64,000 nucleotides of DNA. Source: an uncultured Opitutia bacterium. GTDB lineage: Bacteria; Verrucomicrobiota; Verrucomicrobiia; Opitutales; Opitutaceae. Shown piece by piece: positions 20,926 through 30,059 of this stretch (within the stretch, counting starts at the first letter, position 1; each line of letters starts with the position of its first letter). The translations under genes were made by a program, and so were the position numbers. The stretch covers positions 110,052 to 174,051 of the forward strand of contig CAIMFY010000110.1 of NCBI GenBank assembly GCA_903840415.1. The letters run 5' to 3'. The notes beneath the pieces are model-generated. The model saw nothing but the letters and a program-made list of their open reading frames with translations, was not told the origin of the DNA and searched no databases.

Positions 20926-22242
20926 TTAGGGATGGGGCGGAATGGGCTGCATGTCACCCTTGGTGAGTTTTTCCTGATAATTGCTCCAGCTCATCGGGGA
21001 CTGGCCGTTCGGAATCTCGGTCATCGTGATGCACTCGTCGACCGGACACACGAGGGAGCAGAGGTTGCAGCCGACACAGTCTTCTTCGCGGACTTTCGGG
21101 ACGGGTTTGTGCGGCACGCGCCCCGGCCCGAGGTCGAGGCCGAGTTCATCGGGAGACTTCAAGTCGATACACTGGTGCGCGCCGTCTTCGCACGCGATGT
21201 AGCAGAGGTTGCAGCCGATGCATTTTGCATAGTCGATGCGCGCGACGCGCTGGAAATGCAGGTCGAGGGTTTCCCATTTTTGCAGCGTCGGCACGGAGCG
21301 ACCAACGAGTTCGCTGACGGATTTCATGCCCTTGCTGTCGAGGTAGGCGCTGAGCCCCTCGTTCATGTCCTCTACGATCCGGAAACCGTAGTGCATGATC
21401 GCGGTGCAGACCTGCACGCTCGTCGAGCCCAGCGCGATGAACTCGGCGGCATCGCGCCACGAGCCGATGCCGCCAATGCCGGAGATGGGAAGGCCGACGG
21501 CGGGGTCGGCGGCGCAGGACTGCACCATGTTGAGGGCGATGGGCTTCACGGCGGGCCCGCAATAGCCGCCGTGCGAGCTGCGGCCGGCGACGGTAGGCTC
21601 GGGCACGAACGTGTCGAGGTTCACGTTGGTGATCGAGTTGATCGTGTTGATGAGCGAGATGGCGTTGGCGCCGGCTCGCTTGGCGGCGCGCGCCACGGCT
21701 GTAACGTCGGTGACGTTCGGCGTGAGCTTGACGATGACGGGGATGGTCGCGACCTCCATGACCCAGCTCGTGATTTTCTCGGCGACGGCGGGCTGCTGGC
21801 CGACGGCGGAACCCATGCCGCGTTCGCACATGCCATGGGGACAGCCGAAATTGAGCTCGATGCCGTCGGCGCCGGCGTCGGCGGAGCGCTTGACGAACTC
21901 GTGCCACTGCGCGCGTGTCTCGACCATGAGCGACGCGATGACGGCGTGGTGCGGCCAGCGCTTTTTCACCTCGGCGATTTCGCGGAAATTGGTCTCGGGC
22001 GAGCGGTCGCTGATGAGTTCGATGTTGTTGAAGCCGATCATGCGCGTCGGACCGTCGTTCAGCGCGGAATAGCGCGAGGAGACGTTGACGATGGGGTCGC
22101 CGATGGTTTTCCACACGACGCCACCCCAGCCGGCCTCGAATGCGCGGTGCGCCTGGTAGCCGGTGTTGGCGGGCGGGCCGGACGCGACCCAGAACGGATT
22201 CGGAGACTTTATCCCGGCGAGATTGGTGGAGAGATCGGCCAT
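20926..22242 (-). CDS. preA: NAD-dependent dihydropyrimidine dehydrogenase, subunit PreA
   Basis: 438 residues. The FMN-binding TIM barrel of the dihydroorotate dehydrogenase type (LAGIKSPNPFWVASGPPANTG; ELNFGCPHGM; KLTPNVTD; GIGGIGSWRDAAEF) is followed by two ferredoxin clusters with CIGCNLCYIACEDG and CVGCNLCSLVCPVDEC. With PreT it reduces uracil or thymine to the dihydro form. Where the mammalian enzyme has its catalytic cysteine (ACGQ), this protein reads AVGQ, a difference I believe is also present in bacterial PreA. Second gene of the operon, 59 bp after preT. Confidence 0.93.
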   Translation of the reverse strand: MADLSTNLAGIKSPNPFWVASGPPANTGYQAHRAFEAGWGGVVWKTIGDPIVNVSSRYSALNDGPTRMIGFNNIELISDRSPETNFREIAEVKKRWPHHAVIASLMVETRAQWHEFVKRSADAGADGIELNFGCPHGMCERGMGSAVGQQPAVAEKITSWVMEVATIPVIVKLTPNVTDVTAVARAAKRAGANAISLINTINSITNVNLDTFVPEPTVAGRSSHGGYCGPAVKPIALNMVQSCAADPAVGLPISGIGGIGSWRDAAEFIALGSTSVQVCTAIMHYGFRIVEDMNEGLSAYLDSKGMKSVSELVGRSVPTLQKWETLDLHFQRVARIDYAKCIGCNLCYIACEDGAHQCIDLKSPDELGLDLGPGRVPHKPVPKVREEDCVGCNLCSLVCPVDECITMTEIPNGQSPMSWSNYQEKLTKGDMQPIPPHP

Positions 22243-22301
22243 GGTCGGAAAAGAAGAAGGGTGGAAAGAAGAAATAAGAAACGTCGCAGGCGAATCCGGG
22301 C

Positions 22302-23759
22302 TTACTTTTTCACGAGGGCCGCTTCGAGCTCGTGGGCGCGGATTGGCTTGAGCAAGCCGGAGCCGGCCGCGCCCTGTTTCGCGCCGAGGCGCGACGGCTG
22401 GATGGGCGGTGGGACGGTTTCCTTCGTGAGGAACGCGTGGATGCCGAAGGCTGCCTTCTTGCCCTCGCCGACGGCGTTGACGACCTCTCGGCCGCCGTTG
22501 GAAGAGTCGCCGCCGGAGAAGAGGTGCGGCACGTTGGTCTGGCCGGTAAGCGGGTCTGCCGCGACCACGCCGCGCGCGTCGACGTTGAGGTTGGGGAAAA
22601 GTCGCTTAAGCAGGTCGACCTGCTTCTCCTGGCCGACCGCCTTCAGCACGAGGTCGACGGGCTCGAGCCACTCGGTGCCGGGCACCATTTCAGCGCGGCC
22701 ATTCGCGCCGACGCGAGTTTGCACCAGCTTGAGGCCGGTGACATGCCCCTGCGCCCCGAGCACCTCGACGGGTGCGGCGTGAAAGAGAAATTGGGCGCCG
22801 TCCATTTTCGCCAGTTCATACTCGAAACCGTAGGCGGACATGTTGGCTTCATTGCGCCGGTAAACAATCACTGCGGATTCGGCGCCGAGCCGGATGGATT
22901 GCGTGACGGCGTCGATGGCGGTGTTGCCGGCGCCGATGACCGCGACGCGGCGACCGATTGCAATCTTGCTGTGCGGCTGGGTATGAAGCTCCGTGATGAA
23001 ATCGAGCGCGTCGCGCACCTCGGGCAAATCCTCGCCGGGGATACGCAGGCGTGTGGCGGCGCCGAGGCCGACGCCGAGAAAGATCGCGTCGAATTCTTTC
23101 TCGAGCTGCCCGACGCCAATATCCTCGCCGACCGTGACGTCGCAGCGGATTTCGACGCCGAGCGATTTCACGAGTTCGACTTCGGCGAGGCTGACCTCGG
23201 GTTTCATCTTGTAGTAGGCGATGCCGTAGGTGTTGAGGCCGCCCGCCTGCGGCTTCTTCTCGAAAATCGTGACGGCGTGGCCGAGGCGCGCGAGTTCCGC
23301 GGCGCAGCCGAGTCCGGCGGGGCCGGCGCCGATGACGGCGATCTTCCGGCCGGATTTTTTCGCGGGCACGGTGCCGGCGAGGACGTTGATTTTTTTCTGT
23401 TCAACGTAGTCGGTAGCGAAACGCTGCAGCCGGCCGATCTGGATCGGCTGCTCGTCGCGATCGTCGAGGACGCAGGCACCCTCGCAGAGCACCGCCGTCG
23501 GACAGACGCGAGCGCAGGACGCGCCCAGGATGTTGGCGGTCAGGATGGTTTTTGCGGCAGCGGCGGGGTTGCCCGACGCAATTTTTTTGATGAACGCCGG
23601 GATGTCGATGCCTGTGGGGCACGCCATGATGCACGGCGCGTCGAAGCAATAGAGGCAACGGTTCGCCTCGACGGAGGCCTCCTGCGGTCGCAGGGGCGGT
23701 TTGATTTCGGAAAAATTCGCGGCGAGCGCGTCGGCGGAAAGCAGCGGTTGGAGTGGCAT
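22302..23759 (-). CDS. preT: NAD-dependent dihydropyrimidine dehydrogenase, subunit PreT
   Basis: 485-residue GltD-like flavoprotein that passes electrons from NAD(P)H to PreA. The N-terminal cysteine-rich region (CLYCFDAPCIMACPTGIDIP; CARVCPTAVLCEGACV) binds Fe-S clusters. An FAD Rossmann motif VIGAGPAGLGCAAEL and an NAD(P) motif VIGAGNTAIDA follow. It is the first gene of the minus-strand operon and is divergent from the amidohydrolase gene; the 177-bp spacer presumably carries both promoters. No recognisable operator was found there. Confidence 0.92.
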   Translation of the reverse strand: MPLQPLLSADALAANFSEIKPPLRPQEASVEANRCLYCFDAPCIMACPTGIDIPAFIKKIASGNPAAAAKTILTANILGASCARVCPTAVLCEGACVLDDRDEQPIQIGRLQRFATDYVEQKKINVLAGTVPAKKSGRKIAVIGAGPAGLGCAAELARLGHAVTIFEKKPQAGGLNTYGIAYYKMKPEVSLAEVELVKSLGVEIRCDVTVGEDIGVGQLEKEFDAIFLGVGLGAATRLRIPGEDLPEVRDALDFITELHTQPHSKIAIGRRVAVIGAGNTAIDAVTQSIRLGAESAVIVYRRNEANMSAYGFEYELAKMDGAQFLFHAAPVEVLGAQGHVTGLKLVQTRVGANGRAEMVPGTEWLEPVDLVLKAVGQEKQVDLLKRLFPNLNVDARGVVAADPLTGQTNVPHLFSGGDSSNGGREVVNAVGEGKKAAFGIHAFLTKETVPPPIQPSRLGAKQGAAGSGLLKPIRAHELEAALVKK

Positions 23760-23936
23760 ATGGGTGCGGAAGCCGTGGAAGGAGCAGGAGTCGCGCCGGT
23801 GGCGCTCACGCTTGGCCGGCGGGTGTGCCAGCCGGGTCGGGCTGGCGAGTCATTGGCGATATGGTGAGTTGATTGTTACGAAGCGTCCGCTACTTTTCCA
23901 AGTCGTAAAACATCCCTGACCTGTGATGTGGCCCGC

Positions 23937-25193
23937 ATGACCATTCCGCCCGATCCCCGGCGCACCATCGCCGAACTCAAAGAATTGCGCGCCCTGACCG
24001 GTGACGACAACGGCGCGCAACGCGTGGCGTTCACGCCGGTGTGGGTCGCGACGCGCGCCTGGCTGCAGAAGAAGCTCGCGGCGATTCCCGGGCTGGAGAT
24101 GCACCGGGACGCGGCCGGAAATTTTTGGGCAACGCTGCACGGCGAGGGCGACCGCGCGCTGCTCATCGGCGGCCACATGGACTCCGTGCCGAATGGTGGC
24201 TGGCTCGATGGCTGCCTCAATGTGCTCGCCGGCGTGGAGATTTTACGCCGCCTGCACTCGCAATATAACGGCAAACCACCCGTGACCGTGCGGCTAGTCG
24301 ACTGGGCGGACGAGGAGGGCGCGCGGTTCGGCAAGAGCCTGTTTGGTTCCTCGGCGTGCGCCGGCTCGCTCAGCATGGACGAGGCGCGCGGGCTTGTGGA
24401 CCAACAGGGCGTGCGTCTGCCCGAGGCGCTCGCGGCGGTCGGCATCGAATTTCAGCGCGTGAAAGACAGCCGCGCGGAATTGAAAAACGCCGCGGCCTAC
24501 CTCGAACTGCACATCGAACAGGGGCCGGTGCTGCTCGATCTCGATCTGCCGCTGGGTGCGGTGCTCGGAACGTTCGGCGTCGAGCGCCACGCGATCACAT
24601 TTCACGGGCAGGCGGCGCACTCGGGCAGCACGCCGATGAACCGACGCAAGGACGCGTTTCTCGCTGCTGGAAAAATGGGCCAGGAAATCTACCGCATCAC
24701 CGATCGCAACGGCGGCGTTTGCACGATCGGTTCGTGCACGACGAAGCCGGGGATCGTGACGAGCGTCGTTGAGGAGTGCCGGATCACGCTCGATCAGCGA
24801 CATCTCGATGCGGCGGCGCTGGCGCGGATGCTGGCGGAGGCGCAGCGGGCGAGCGAGCGATTCGCGGTGGAGGGTAACGTGCGCGTGGCGTGGGAGCGTC
24901 TCTGGCAGATCGATCCGCGGCCGTTTCACTCGGAACTCATTGCGCTGTGCGACGAGTCGATCAAGGAGACGTGCGGGGTCTCGCACCGGCTGCCGTCGGG
25001 CCCGTTGCACGACGCGGCCGAGGTGTGCGGCGCCGGTGTGCCGACGGTGATGATGTTTGTCCAGAGTCTACACGGCATCAGTCACAACAAGATTGAGGAT
25101 ACCAAGGAGGCGCACCTCGAAATGTGCGTCATCGCGTTCGATAAGCTTGCGACCAAGGCGATCGGGTGGATTCAGTCTGCGCGTAAAACATGA
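23937..25193 (+). CDS. M20 amidohydrolase, probable N-carbamoyl-beta-alanine amidohydrolase
   Basis: 418-residue zinc-dependent hydrolase of the allantoate/N-carbamoyl-amino-acid amidohydrolase group. Metal residues: GGHMDSVPNGGWLDG, DWADEEGARFG, LELHIEQGPVL and the late GISHNKIEDT. QAAHSGSTPM is the dimerisation-domain signature. Placed beside preT and with dihydropyrimidinase in the locus, it should cleave N-carbamoyl-beta-alanine to beta-alanine, CO2 and ammonia. Allantoate or N-carbamoyl-L-amino-acid activity cannot be excluded from sequence. The ATG at 23937 is chosen; a GTG at 23928 is an alternative. Overlaps the next gene by 4 bp. Confidence 0.85.
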   Translation: MTIPPDPRRTIAELKELRALTGDDNGAQRVAFTPVWVATRAWLQKKLAAIPGLEMHRDAAGNFWATLHGEGDRALLIGGHMDSVPNGGWLDGCLNVLAGVEILRRLHSQYNGKPPVTVRLVDWADEEGARFGKSLFGSSACAGSLSMDEARGLVDQQGVRLPEALAAVGIEFQRVKDSRAELKNAAAYLELHIEQGPVLLDLDLPLGAVLGTFGVERHAITFHGQAAHSGSTPMNRRKDAFLAAGKMGQEIYRITDRNGGVCTIGSCTTKPGIVTSVVEECRITLDQRHLDAAALARMLAEAQRASERFAVEGNVRVAWERLWQIDPRPFHSELIALCDESIKETCGVSHRLPSGPLHDAAEVCGAGVPTVMMFVQSLHGISHNKIEDTKEAHLEMCVIAFDKLATKAIGWIQSARKT

Positions 25194-25501
25194 TCCAATT
25201 CCTCGCGGGCAAATATCTAGGTGCGGACCTTGCGCTGACGAGGATGATGCTGGCGCAGGCGGCGCCGCGCTATTTTGACGAAGCGGGAATTGGGGCCGCC
25301 ATCGTGCTCACGATGGTCGGCACCGCGCTGCATTGGCATTTGCCGCGGCACCGCATGTCGATGGAAGAGCGGATGAAGGACGGGAAGATGACGGAAGAGG
25401 AAGCGAATCGTCAGATTCGGTTTTTGAGTCTGTGCGCGCCGATCGCGACGGTGGCGGGCGTGCTGGTGCTGGTGGCAGTCCTCGTCGACCTGACCAGTTG
25501 A
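25190..25501 (+). CDS. Small two-span membrane protein
   Basis: 103 residues with two probable membrane segments (GAAIVLTMVGTALHW and APIATVAGVLVLVAVLV) joined by a charged loop HRMSMEERMKDGKMTEEEAN. No family recognised. Its ATG overlaps the stop of the amidohydrolase (ATGA), so it is translated from the same message; it also precedes the chromate transporter. GC and codon use match the neighbours. Function unknown. Confidence 0.65.
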   Translation: MIQFLAGKYLGADLALTRMMLAQAAPRYFDEAGIGAAIVLTMVGTALHWHLPRHRMSMEERMKDGKMTEEEANRQIRFLSLCAPIATVAGVLVLVAVLVDLTS

Positions 25502-25586
25502 GGCGGCTGGGCGTGGGAGAGTCGATTGGCCCGGGGAATGAAGAGTATGGACAGAATGATTCTCGATCGCGTCTATTCGGGGAACG

Positions 25587-26882
25587 ATGAGTGCCGCACC
25601 GACATTTCGCGAGGCGCTGCGGTTCTGGCTGAAGCTCGGATTTATCAGCTTCGGCGGGCCGACCGGTCAGATCGCGATCATGCATACGGAGCTGGTGGAA
25701 AAGAAAAAATGGATCGGTGAGCAGCGGTTTCTCCACGCGCTCAACTACTGCATGCTGCTCCCCGGACCGGAGGCGACGCAGCTCGCGACGTATTGCGGCT
25801 GGCTGCTGCACCGCACGTGGGGAGGCATCGCGGCGGGCGTGCTGTTCGTGCTGCCATCGGCGGTGTTGTTGTGGGGGCTCAGCTGGATCTACGTCACGCA
25901 TGGTGCAGTGCCTTGGATCGCGGCGATTTTTTACGGGTTGAAACCGGCGGTAACGGCGATCGTGGCGGTGGCGGTAATTCGGCTTGGTCAACGCGCCCTG
26001 AAAAACAGCGTGATGTGGGGCGTCGCGCTGGCGGCGTTTGGCGCGATCGTTTCGTTGCGGGTGCCTTTTCCAGCCGTCGTCGCGAGCGCGGCGCTGGTCG
26101 GTTGGATCGGAGGGAAATTTTGGCCCGAGAAATTTCCGGCCGCGGCCGGACTGGGCGTCACGGCCAGCGACACGGTGATCGACGACGCACAGGAATCGCC
26201 GCTGCACACCCAACCTTCACTGGCGCGCGGAGTGAAGGTCATCGCGGTCTGCCTCGCTTTGTGGTGGGCGCCGGTGTTCGCGGCGGCGGCCTGCCAGGGC
26301 TGGAACGGCGTGCTCGCGCGGGAAGGGATATTTTTCAGCAAGGCGGCGATGGTGACGTTTGGCGGCGCCTATGCGGTGCTGCCCTATGTCGGGCAACAGG
26401 CGGTGGAGCATTTCGACTGGCTCACCGCACCGCAGATGCTTGACGGGCTCGGGTTGGCGGAAACGACGCCCGGGCCGCTCATCATGGTCGTGCAGTTTGT
26501 CGGATTTCTCGGCGGTTGGTCACAGCCCGGCACCCTGAGTCCGTTGGTGATGGCGACGCTCGGCGCGGCGATCACAACCTGGACAACGTTCGTGCCGTGC
26601 TTCCTGTGGATTTTTCTCGGTGCGCCGCACATCGAGCAACTGCGCGGTAACGCCCGGCTCGGCAGTGCGCTCATGACGGTGACGGCGGCCGTGGTCGGCG
26701 TGGTGTTGAATCTCGCGGTCTGGTTCGGGATGCAGACCTTCGTGCCGCAACATAGGGTGCCTGACTGGTTCGCAGTCGTGGTGGGCGCGGCGGCGTTTGC
26801 GGCGATGCAATGGTGGCGCGTGGGTATAATTCCAATCGTGATCGCCGGTGGAGCAATTGGATGGGCGGCGAGTTTTCGGTAG
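25587..26882 (+). CDS. chrA: Chromate transporter ChrA (CHR family)
   Basis: 431-residue long-type CHR protein with two related halves. The N-terminal half starts LKLGFISFGGPTGQIAIMH and has LPGPEATQLATYCGW; the C-terminal half has MVTFGGAYAVLPYVGQQAVEH and AETTPGPLIMVVQFVGF, the paired FGG and PGP motifs of the family. About ten to twelve membrane segments. The family is known for chromate efflux; the natural substrate here is untested. Third in a plus-strand run after the amidohydrolase and the small membrane protein. Confidence 0.88.
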   Translation: MSAAPTFREALRFWLKLGFISFGGPTGQIAIMHTELVEKKKWIGEQRFLHALNYCMLLPGPEATQLATYCGWLLHRTWGGIAAGVLFVLPSAVLLWGLSWIYVTHGAVPWIAAIFYGLKPAVTAIVAVAVIRLGQRALKNSVMWGVALAAFGAIVSLRVPFPAVVASAALVGWIGGKFWPEKFPAAAGLGVTASDTVIDDAQESPLHTQPSLARGVKVIAVCLALWWAPVFAAAACQGWNGVLAREGIFFSKAAMVTFGGAYAVLPYVGQQAVEHFDWLTAPQMLDGLGLAETTPGPLIMVVQFVGFLGGWSQPGTLSPLVMATLGAAITTWTTFVPCFLWIFLGAPHIEQLRGNARLGSALMTVTAAVVGVVLNLAVWFGMQTFVPQHRVPDWFAVVVGAAAFAAMQWWRVGIIPIVIAGGAIGWAASFR

Positions 26883-26902
26883 GAGCGAGCTGGCTCGCGT
26901 TC
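26879..26902. repeat. REP-like hairpin GTAGGAGCGAGC..GCTCGC
   Basis: GTAGGAGCGAGC-TG-GCTCGCGTTCC spans the chrA stop codon. It folds into a 6-bp GCGAGC/GCTCGC stem with a 2-nt loop. The layout is like the Pseudomonas REP consensus (GTGGGAGCGGGCTTGCCCGC). A single copy is visible in the window. Confidence 0.5.
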
Positions 26903-26926
26903 CGACAGTGCCCGCTAACCGGCGGC

Positions 26927-28483
26927 CTACTGCAATTTCACCGGAGTGCCGGGGCGCGCACCAGTAAGTTGGTCGGCGCGAATCACCGGCACGCCATTCA
27001 CGATCACGTCGCTGAACCCGGTCGCGTAGTGGTGCGGGTCGTCATAGGTGGACGGATCGCTGACGGTCGCGGGATCGAAGACGACGAGGTCGGCGACAAA
27101 ATCGGGTTTCAACTCACCGCGATTCTTGAGGTGAAACGTATGGGCGGGGAGTGAGGTCATCTTGCGGACGGCGTCCTCGAGCGGGAGGAGTTTCAGTTCG
27201 CGCACGTAACGGCCCAGCACGCGGGCGTTGTTGCCATAGCCGCGCGGGTGGGGGACAGCGTCGCCGAATTTGCGCACCCCGGAATCGGAGACGATCATCG
27301 TGAGCGGCTGCACCAGAAATTTCTGGAGATCCTTCTCGTCCATGCCGTGGAACACGCCCGCCGCGCCGCCGCGAAGCTGAATGTCGAAAACTGTCTCGAT
27401 TTGATCAGCGAGAGAATCGGAGCCACGGAGAATTTTCGCCGCTTGCGGAATGGTTTTCCCGTTGAGCTTTTTGTCGGCGGAGAAATTCGCGATGACGGCG
27501 TAGGTGTAGTCGCTGCGAGCACTGGTGCGCAGCATTTCCTTCATCTGCGCGGTAAATTTAGCTTTCTGCACCGGATCAGCGAGGCGTTCGCGGTAACGTG
27601 CGGCCCCACCTTCGAGCGCTTCGTCGGGGAGGAGTTGGGAAATGCCGGTGCTCGACGCGGTGTAGACGTATTGGTCCTGCGTGATGGACAGGCCGTCGGC
27701 GCGGGCCTTGTCGAGATAGGCGATGATTTCGTCGGCGCGGCCCCACGCGGCGGGACCGGAGAGCTTCAGGTGCGAGACCTCGGCTGGGATGTGCGCCTCC
27801 CGCGCGATGCGGAAGGTTTCGTCGAGCGCGTCGCGAATGCGGTAGTTTTCGTAGCGCATATGGCTCGTGTAGATTCCGCCGTGCGCGGCGGCGACTTTCG
27901 CGAGTTCGATGATTTCTTCGGTCTTGGTGAACGTGCCCGGCAGATAAATCAGCCCCGTGCTCAGGCCGACCGCGCCGTCCTGCATCGCCTGCTCGACGAG
28001 CGCGCGCATCTTCGCGACTTCGTCGGGGGTCGGCGGTCGCGCGAAGCTGCCACCCATGACTTGAAAACGCACGCTGCCCTGAGCGATCAAGGAGGCGACG
28101 TTGACGGCGACCTTGGTGCGCTCGATGTCGCGGAAGAATTCTCCGAGGTCGACTTTCGACATGCCGCAGTTGCCGGTGACGATCGTGGTGACGCCCATGC
28201 GAAGAAAATTTTCCGCCATCGGCAAGTCGCAGATATCCTCGCAGTGGGTGTGGACATCGATGAAACCCGGCGCGACGACGCGGCCGGCGGCGTCGATTTC
28301 AGAGCGCCCGGTGCCGGCAAATTTTCCGACGGCGGCGATGCGATTGCCGCGCATGGCGATGTCGCCTTCGACGGCGGGCGCGCCCGTGCCGTCGATGAGA
28401 CGAGCGTGGCGGACGACGAGATCGAATTCCTGGGCTTGGACGATCGTGGTGCTGAGGAGTAGAAGCGGGAGAAGGCGACGCAT
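26927..28483 (-). CDS. Secreted N-acyl-D-amino-acid deacylase (D-aminoacylase)
   Basis: 518-residue amidohydrolase-superfamily enzyme. The first ~19 residues (MRRLLPLLLLSTTIVQAQ) form a signal peptide, supporting the ATG at 28483 rather than the longer frame upstream. Metal and family motifs are GRVVAPGFIDVHTHCED, VTTIVTGNCGMS, STGLIYLPGTF, EVSHLKLSG and the C-terminal adenine-deaminase-like cap ADLVVFDPATVSDP. The family removes acyl groups from N-acyl-D-amino acids or dipeptides, consistent with a periplasmic or secreted scavenging role. Divergent from the GH28 gene. Confidence 0.85.
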   Translation of the reverse strand: MRRLLPLLLLSTTIVQAQEFDLVVRHARLIDGTGAPAVEGDIAMRGNRIAAVGKFAGTGRSEIDAAGRVVAPGFIDVHTHCEDICDLPMAENFLRMGVTTIVTGNCGMSKVDLGEFFRDIERTKVAVNVASLIAQGSVRFQVMGGSFARPPTPDEVAKMRALVEQAMQDGAVGLSTGLIYLPGTFTKTEEIIELAKVAAAHGGIYTSHMRYENYRIRDALDETFRIAREAHIPAEVSHLKLSGPAAWGRADEIIAYLDKARADGLSITQDQYVYTASSTGISQLLPDEALEGGAARYRERLADPVQKAKFTAQMKEMLRTSARSDYTYAVIANFSADKKLNGKTIPQAAKILRGSDSLADQIETVFDIQLRGGAAGVFHGMDEKDLQKFLVQPLTMIVSDSGVRKFGDAVPHPRGYGNNARVLGRYVRELKLLPLEDAVRKMTSLPAHTFHLKNRGELKPDFVADLVVFDPATVSDPSTYDDPHHYATGFSDVIVNGVPVIRADQLTGARPGTPVKLQ

Positions 28484-28601
28484 GATGGAGCGGAGTGTGG
28501 GCTCTGGGCGGAAAAAGAAAAGAACAGCTAGCGCCGGCCACGAAAGCAGTTTGGCGATGATGTATTGCACCGATGCGGATGAATGGAATGGATTGGGCGC
28601 G

Positions 28602-29987
28602 ATGACCTCGAAAAAAATCTGCTGTGGATTCACCATGGGATTGGTGTTTGAATTCCTGTGCGGGGGCACCGCTTTCGCTCAGGCAGTGGTCAAGTTTCCC
28701 GACCGTATCGTCGACATCCGGCAGTTTGGCGCGAAGATGGTGGCGGCGAAATTCCTCTACGACACCGCGCCGATCCAGCAGGCGATCGACGCGTGCGCTG
28801 CGGCGGGTGGGGGCACGGTCGTCATCCCCAAGGGCAACTGGCTCACCGGTCCGCTCTTCCTGCGCAGCAATGTCCGGCTCGAACTCCAGCGCGGCGCGGA
28901 ACTCGCCGCCACCACCGAAGAGGCCCTGTTTCTCAAAACACCCGCGACCGCCGTCTGGGCCGCCAACAGCTATGTGGCCATGATCAACATCGCCGATGCA
29001 GAAAACGTGGCGGTGGTCGGCGAGGGCCGTATCGACGGCCAGGGCGCGGTCTGGTGGGAGAAATGGCGCGCCACCACCCGCACCACCGGCGTGCGGCCCG
29101 GCGCCAACCGCCCCCGCCTTGTCTTTGTCGCGCGCAGCCGCAACATTCTGTTTCAGGGCGTGAGCTTCTACAATTCCCCGTCCTACCACCTCGTGTTCAA
29201 GGACTGCGAGAAGGTGACCGTGGACCACATCAAGATCACCGCGCTCGCGCATTCGCCCAACACCGACGCGATCGATCCGATCGACACTCGCGACATGGAG
29301 ATCACGAACAACGTGATCGACTGCGGCGACGACGTGGTGGCGATCAAGTCCGCCCACGTCGATCCGAAGCATCCGGGCGCGTCCTCGGGCAACATCACGA
29401 TCGCCAACAACACCGTCTTGAAGGGTCGCGGCATCTCGATCGGCAGCGAAACGGTCGGCGGCGTGAAGCACGTGCTGGTGGAGAACAATACGACTTACGA
29501 CGCGATGTATGGCATCCGCATCAAGACGCCGCGCAAACGTGGCGGCGAGGTTAGCGACATCGTCTATCGCAACAACCGCATGGTGAACGTCGAGACGCCG
29601 ATCGTGTTTTCGACCTATTACGAAACGTTGCCGGTGGACGAGGCCGAGGTCCGGCGCCGGCTCGCGGGTGGCGGCTTCGTGTTGAACGACCAGATTTATC
29701 CCGACGACCGCGATCCGGCGCAGCCTTACGCCGAGCACCAGACGCCGGATGTGCACGATGTGACCGTCGATGGCCTCACGGCCACGGGCGCGGATCGCGT
29801 CGGGATCATCATCGGCCTCCCCGAACGGCCCATTCGCGGACTCACGCTCAAGAATGTGGAAGTTCAGGCCACCGAGACCTTGCGGGTCCGTCACGCCGAA
29901 GTTCACGCCGAGGGCATAAAGCTTCAGGTGACAAAAAGTCCGGCCGTCACCCTGGAAAGCGGCGAGAAAACGAACGGTCTGAAGTAG
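28602..29987 (+). CDS. Secreted GH28-family glycosidase (polygalacturonase-like)
   Basis: 461 residues with a signal peptide of about 27 residues (GLVFEFLCGGTAFAQ) and a right-handed beta-helix. Family 28 marks: NTDAIDPIDT, CGDDVVAIKS, GRGISIGSE and GIRIKTPRKRGG. The two aspartates expected for acid/base catalysis (NTD and GDD) are present. The usual histidine of GHGxSIGS is arginine, which may change substrate or lower activity. The exact sugar is unknown; homogalacturonan, rhamnogalacturonan or a related polymer is likely. The ATG at 28602 was chosen because the signal peptide starts there; the longer upstream frame overlaps the divergent deacylase. Confidence 0.85.
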   Translation: MTSKKICCGFTMGLVFEFLCGGTAFAQAVVKFPDRIVDIRQFGAKMVAAKFLYDTAPIQQAIDACAAAGGGTVVIPKGNWLTGPLFLRSNVRLELQRGAELAATTEEALFLKTPATAVWAANSYVAMINIADAENVAVVGEGRIDGQGAVWWEKWRATTRTTGVRPGANRPRLVFVARSRNILFQGVSFYNSPSYHLVFKDCEKVTVDHIKITALAHSPNTDAIDPIDTRDMEITNNVIDCGDDVVAIKSAHVDPKHPGASSGNITIANNTVLKGRGISIGSETVGGVKHVLVENNTTYDAMYGIRIKTPRKRGGEVSDIVYRNNRMVNVETPIVFSTYYETLPVDEAEVRRRLAGGGFVLNDQIYPDDRDPAQPYAEHQTPDVHDVTVDGLTATGADRVGIIIGLPERPIRGLTLKNVEVQATETLRVRHAEVHAEGIKLQVTKSPAVTLESGEKTNGLK

Positions 29988-30059
29988 TCACCAGAGCGGA
30001 TTTGTCCCGCGATGCATTGAACGCAGCGATCCAATCACGGCGTAAAATCGATCCCGCGG

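Noticed and set aside
28101..28601. Upstream extension of the GH28 frame
   Set aside because: Antisense to the D-aminoacylase; the signal peptide starts at 28602.
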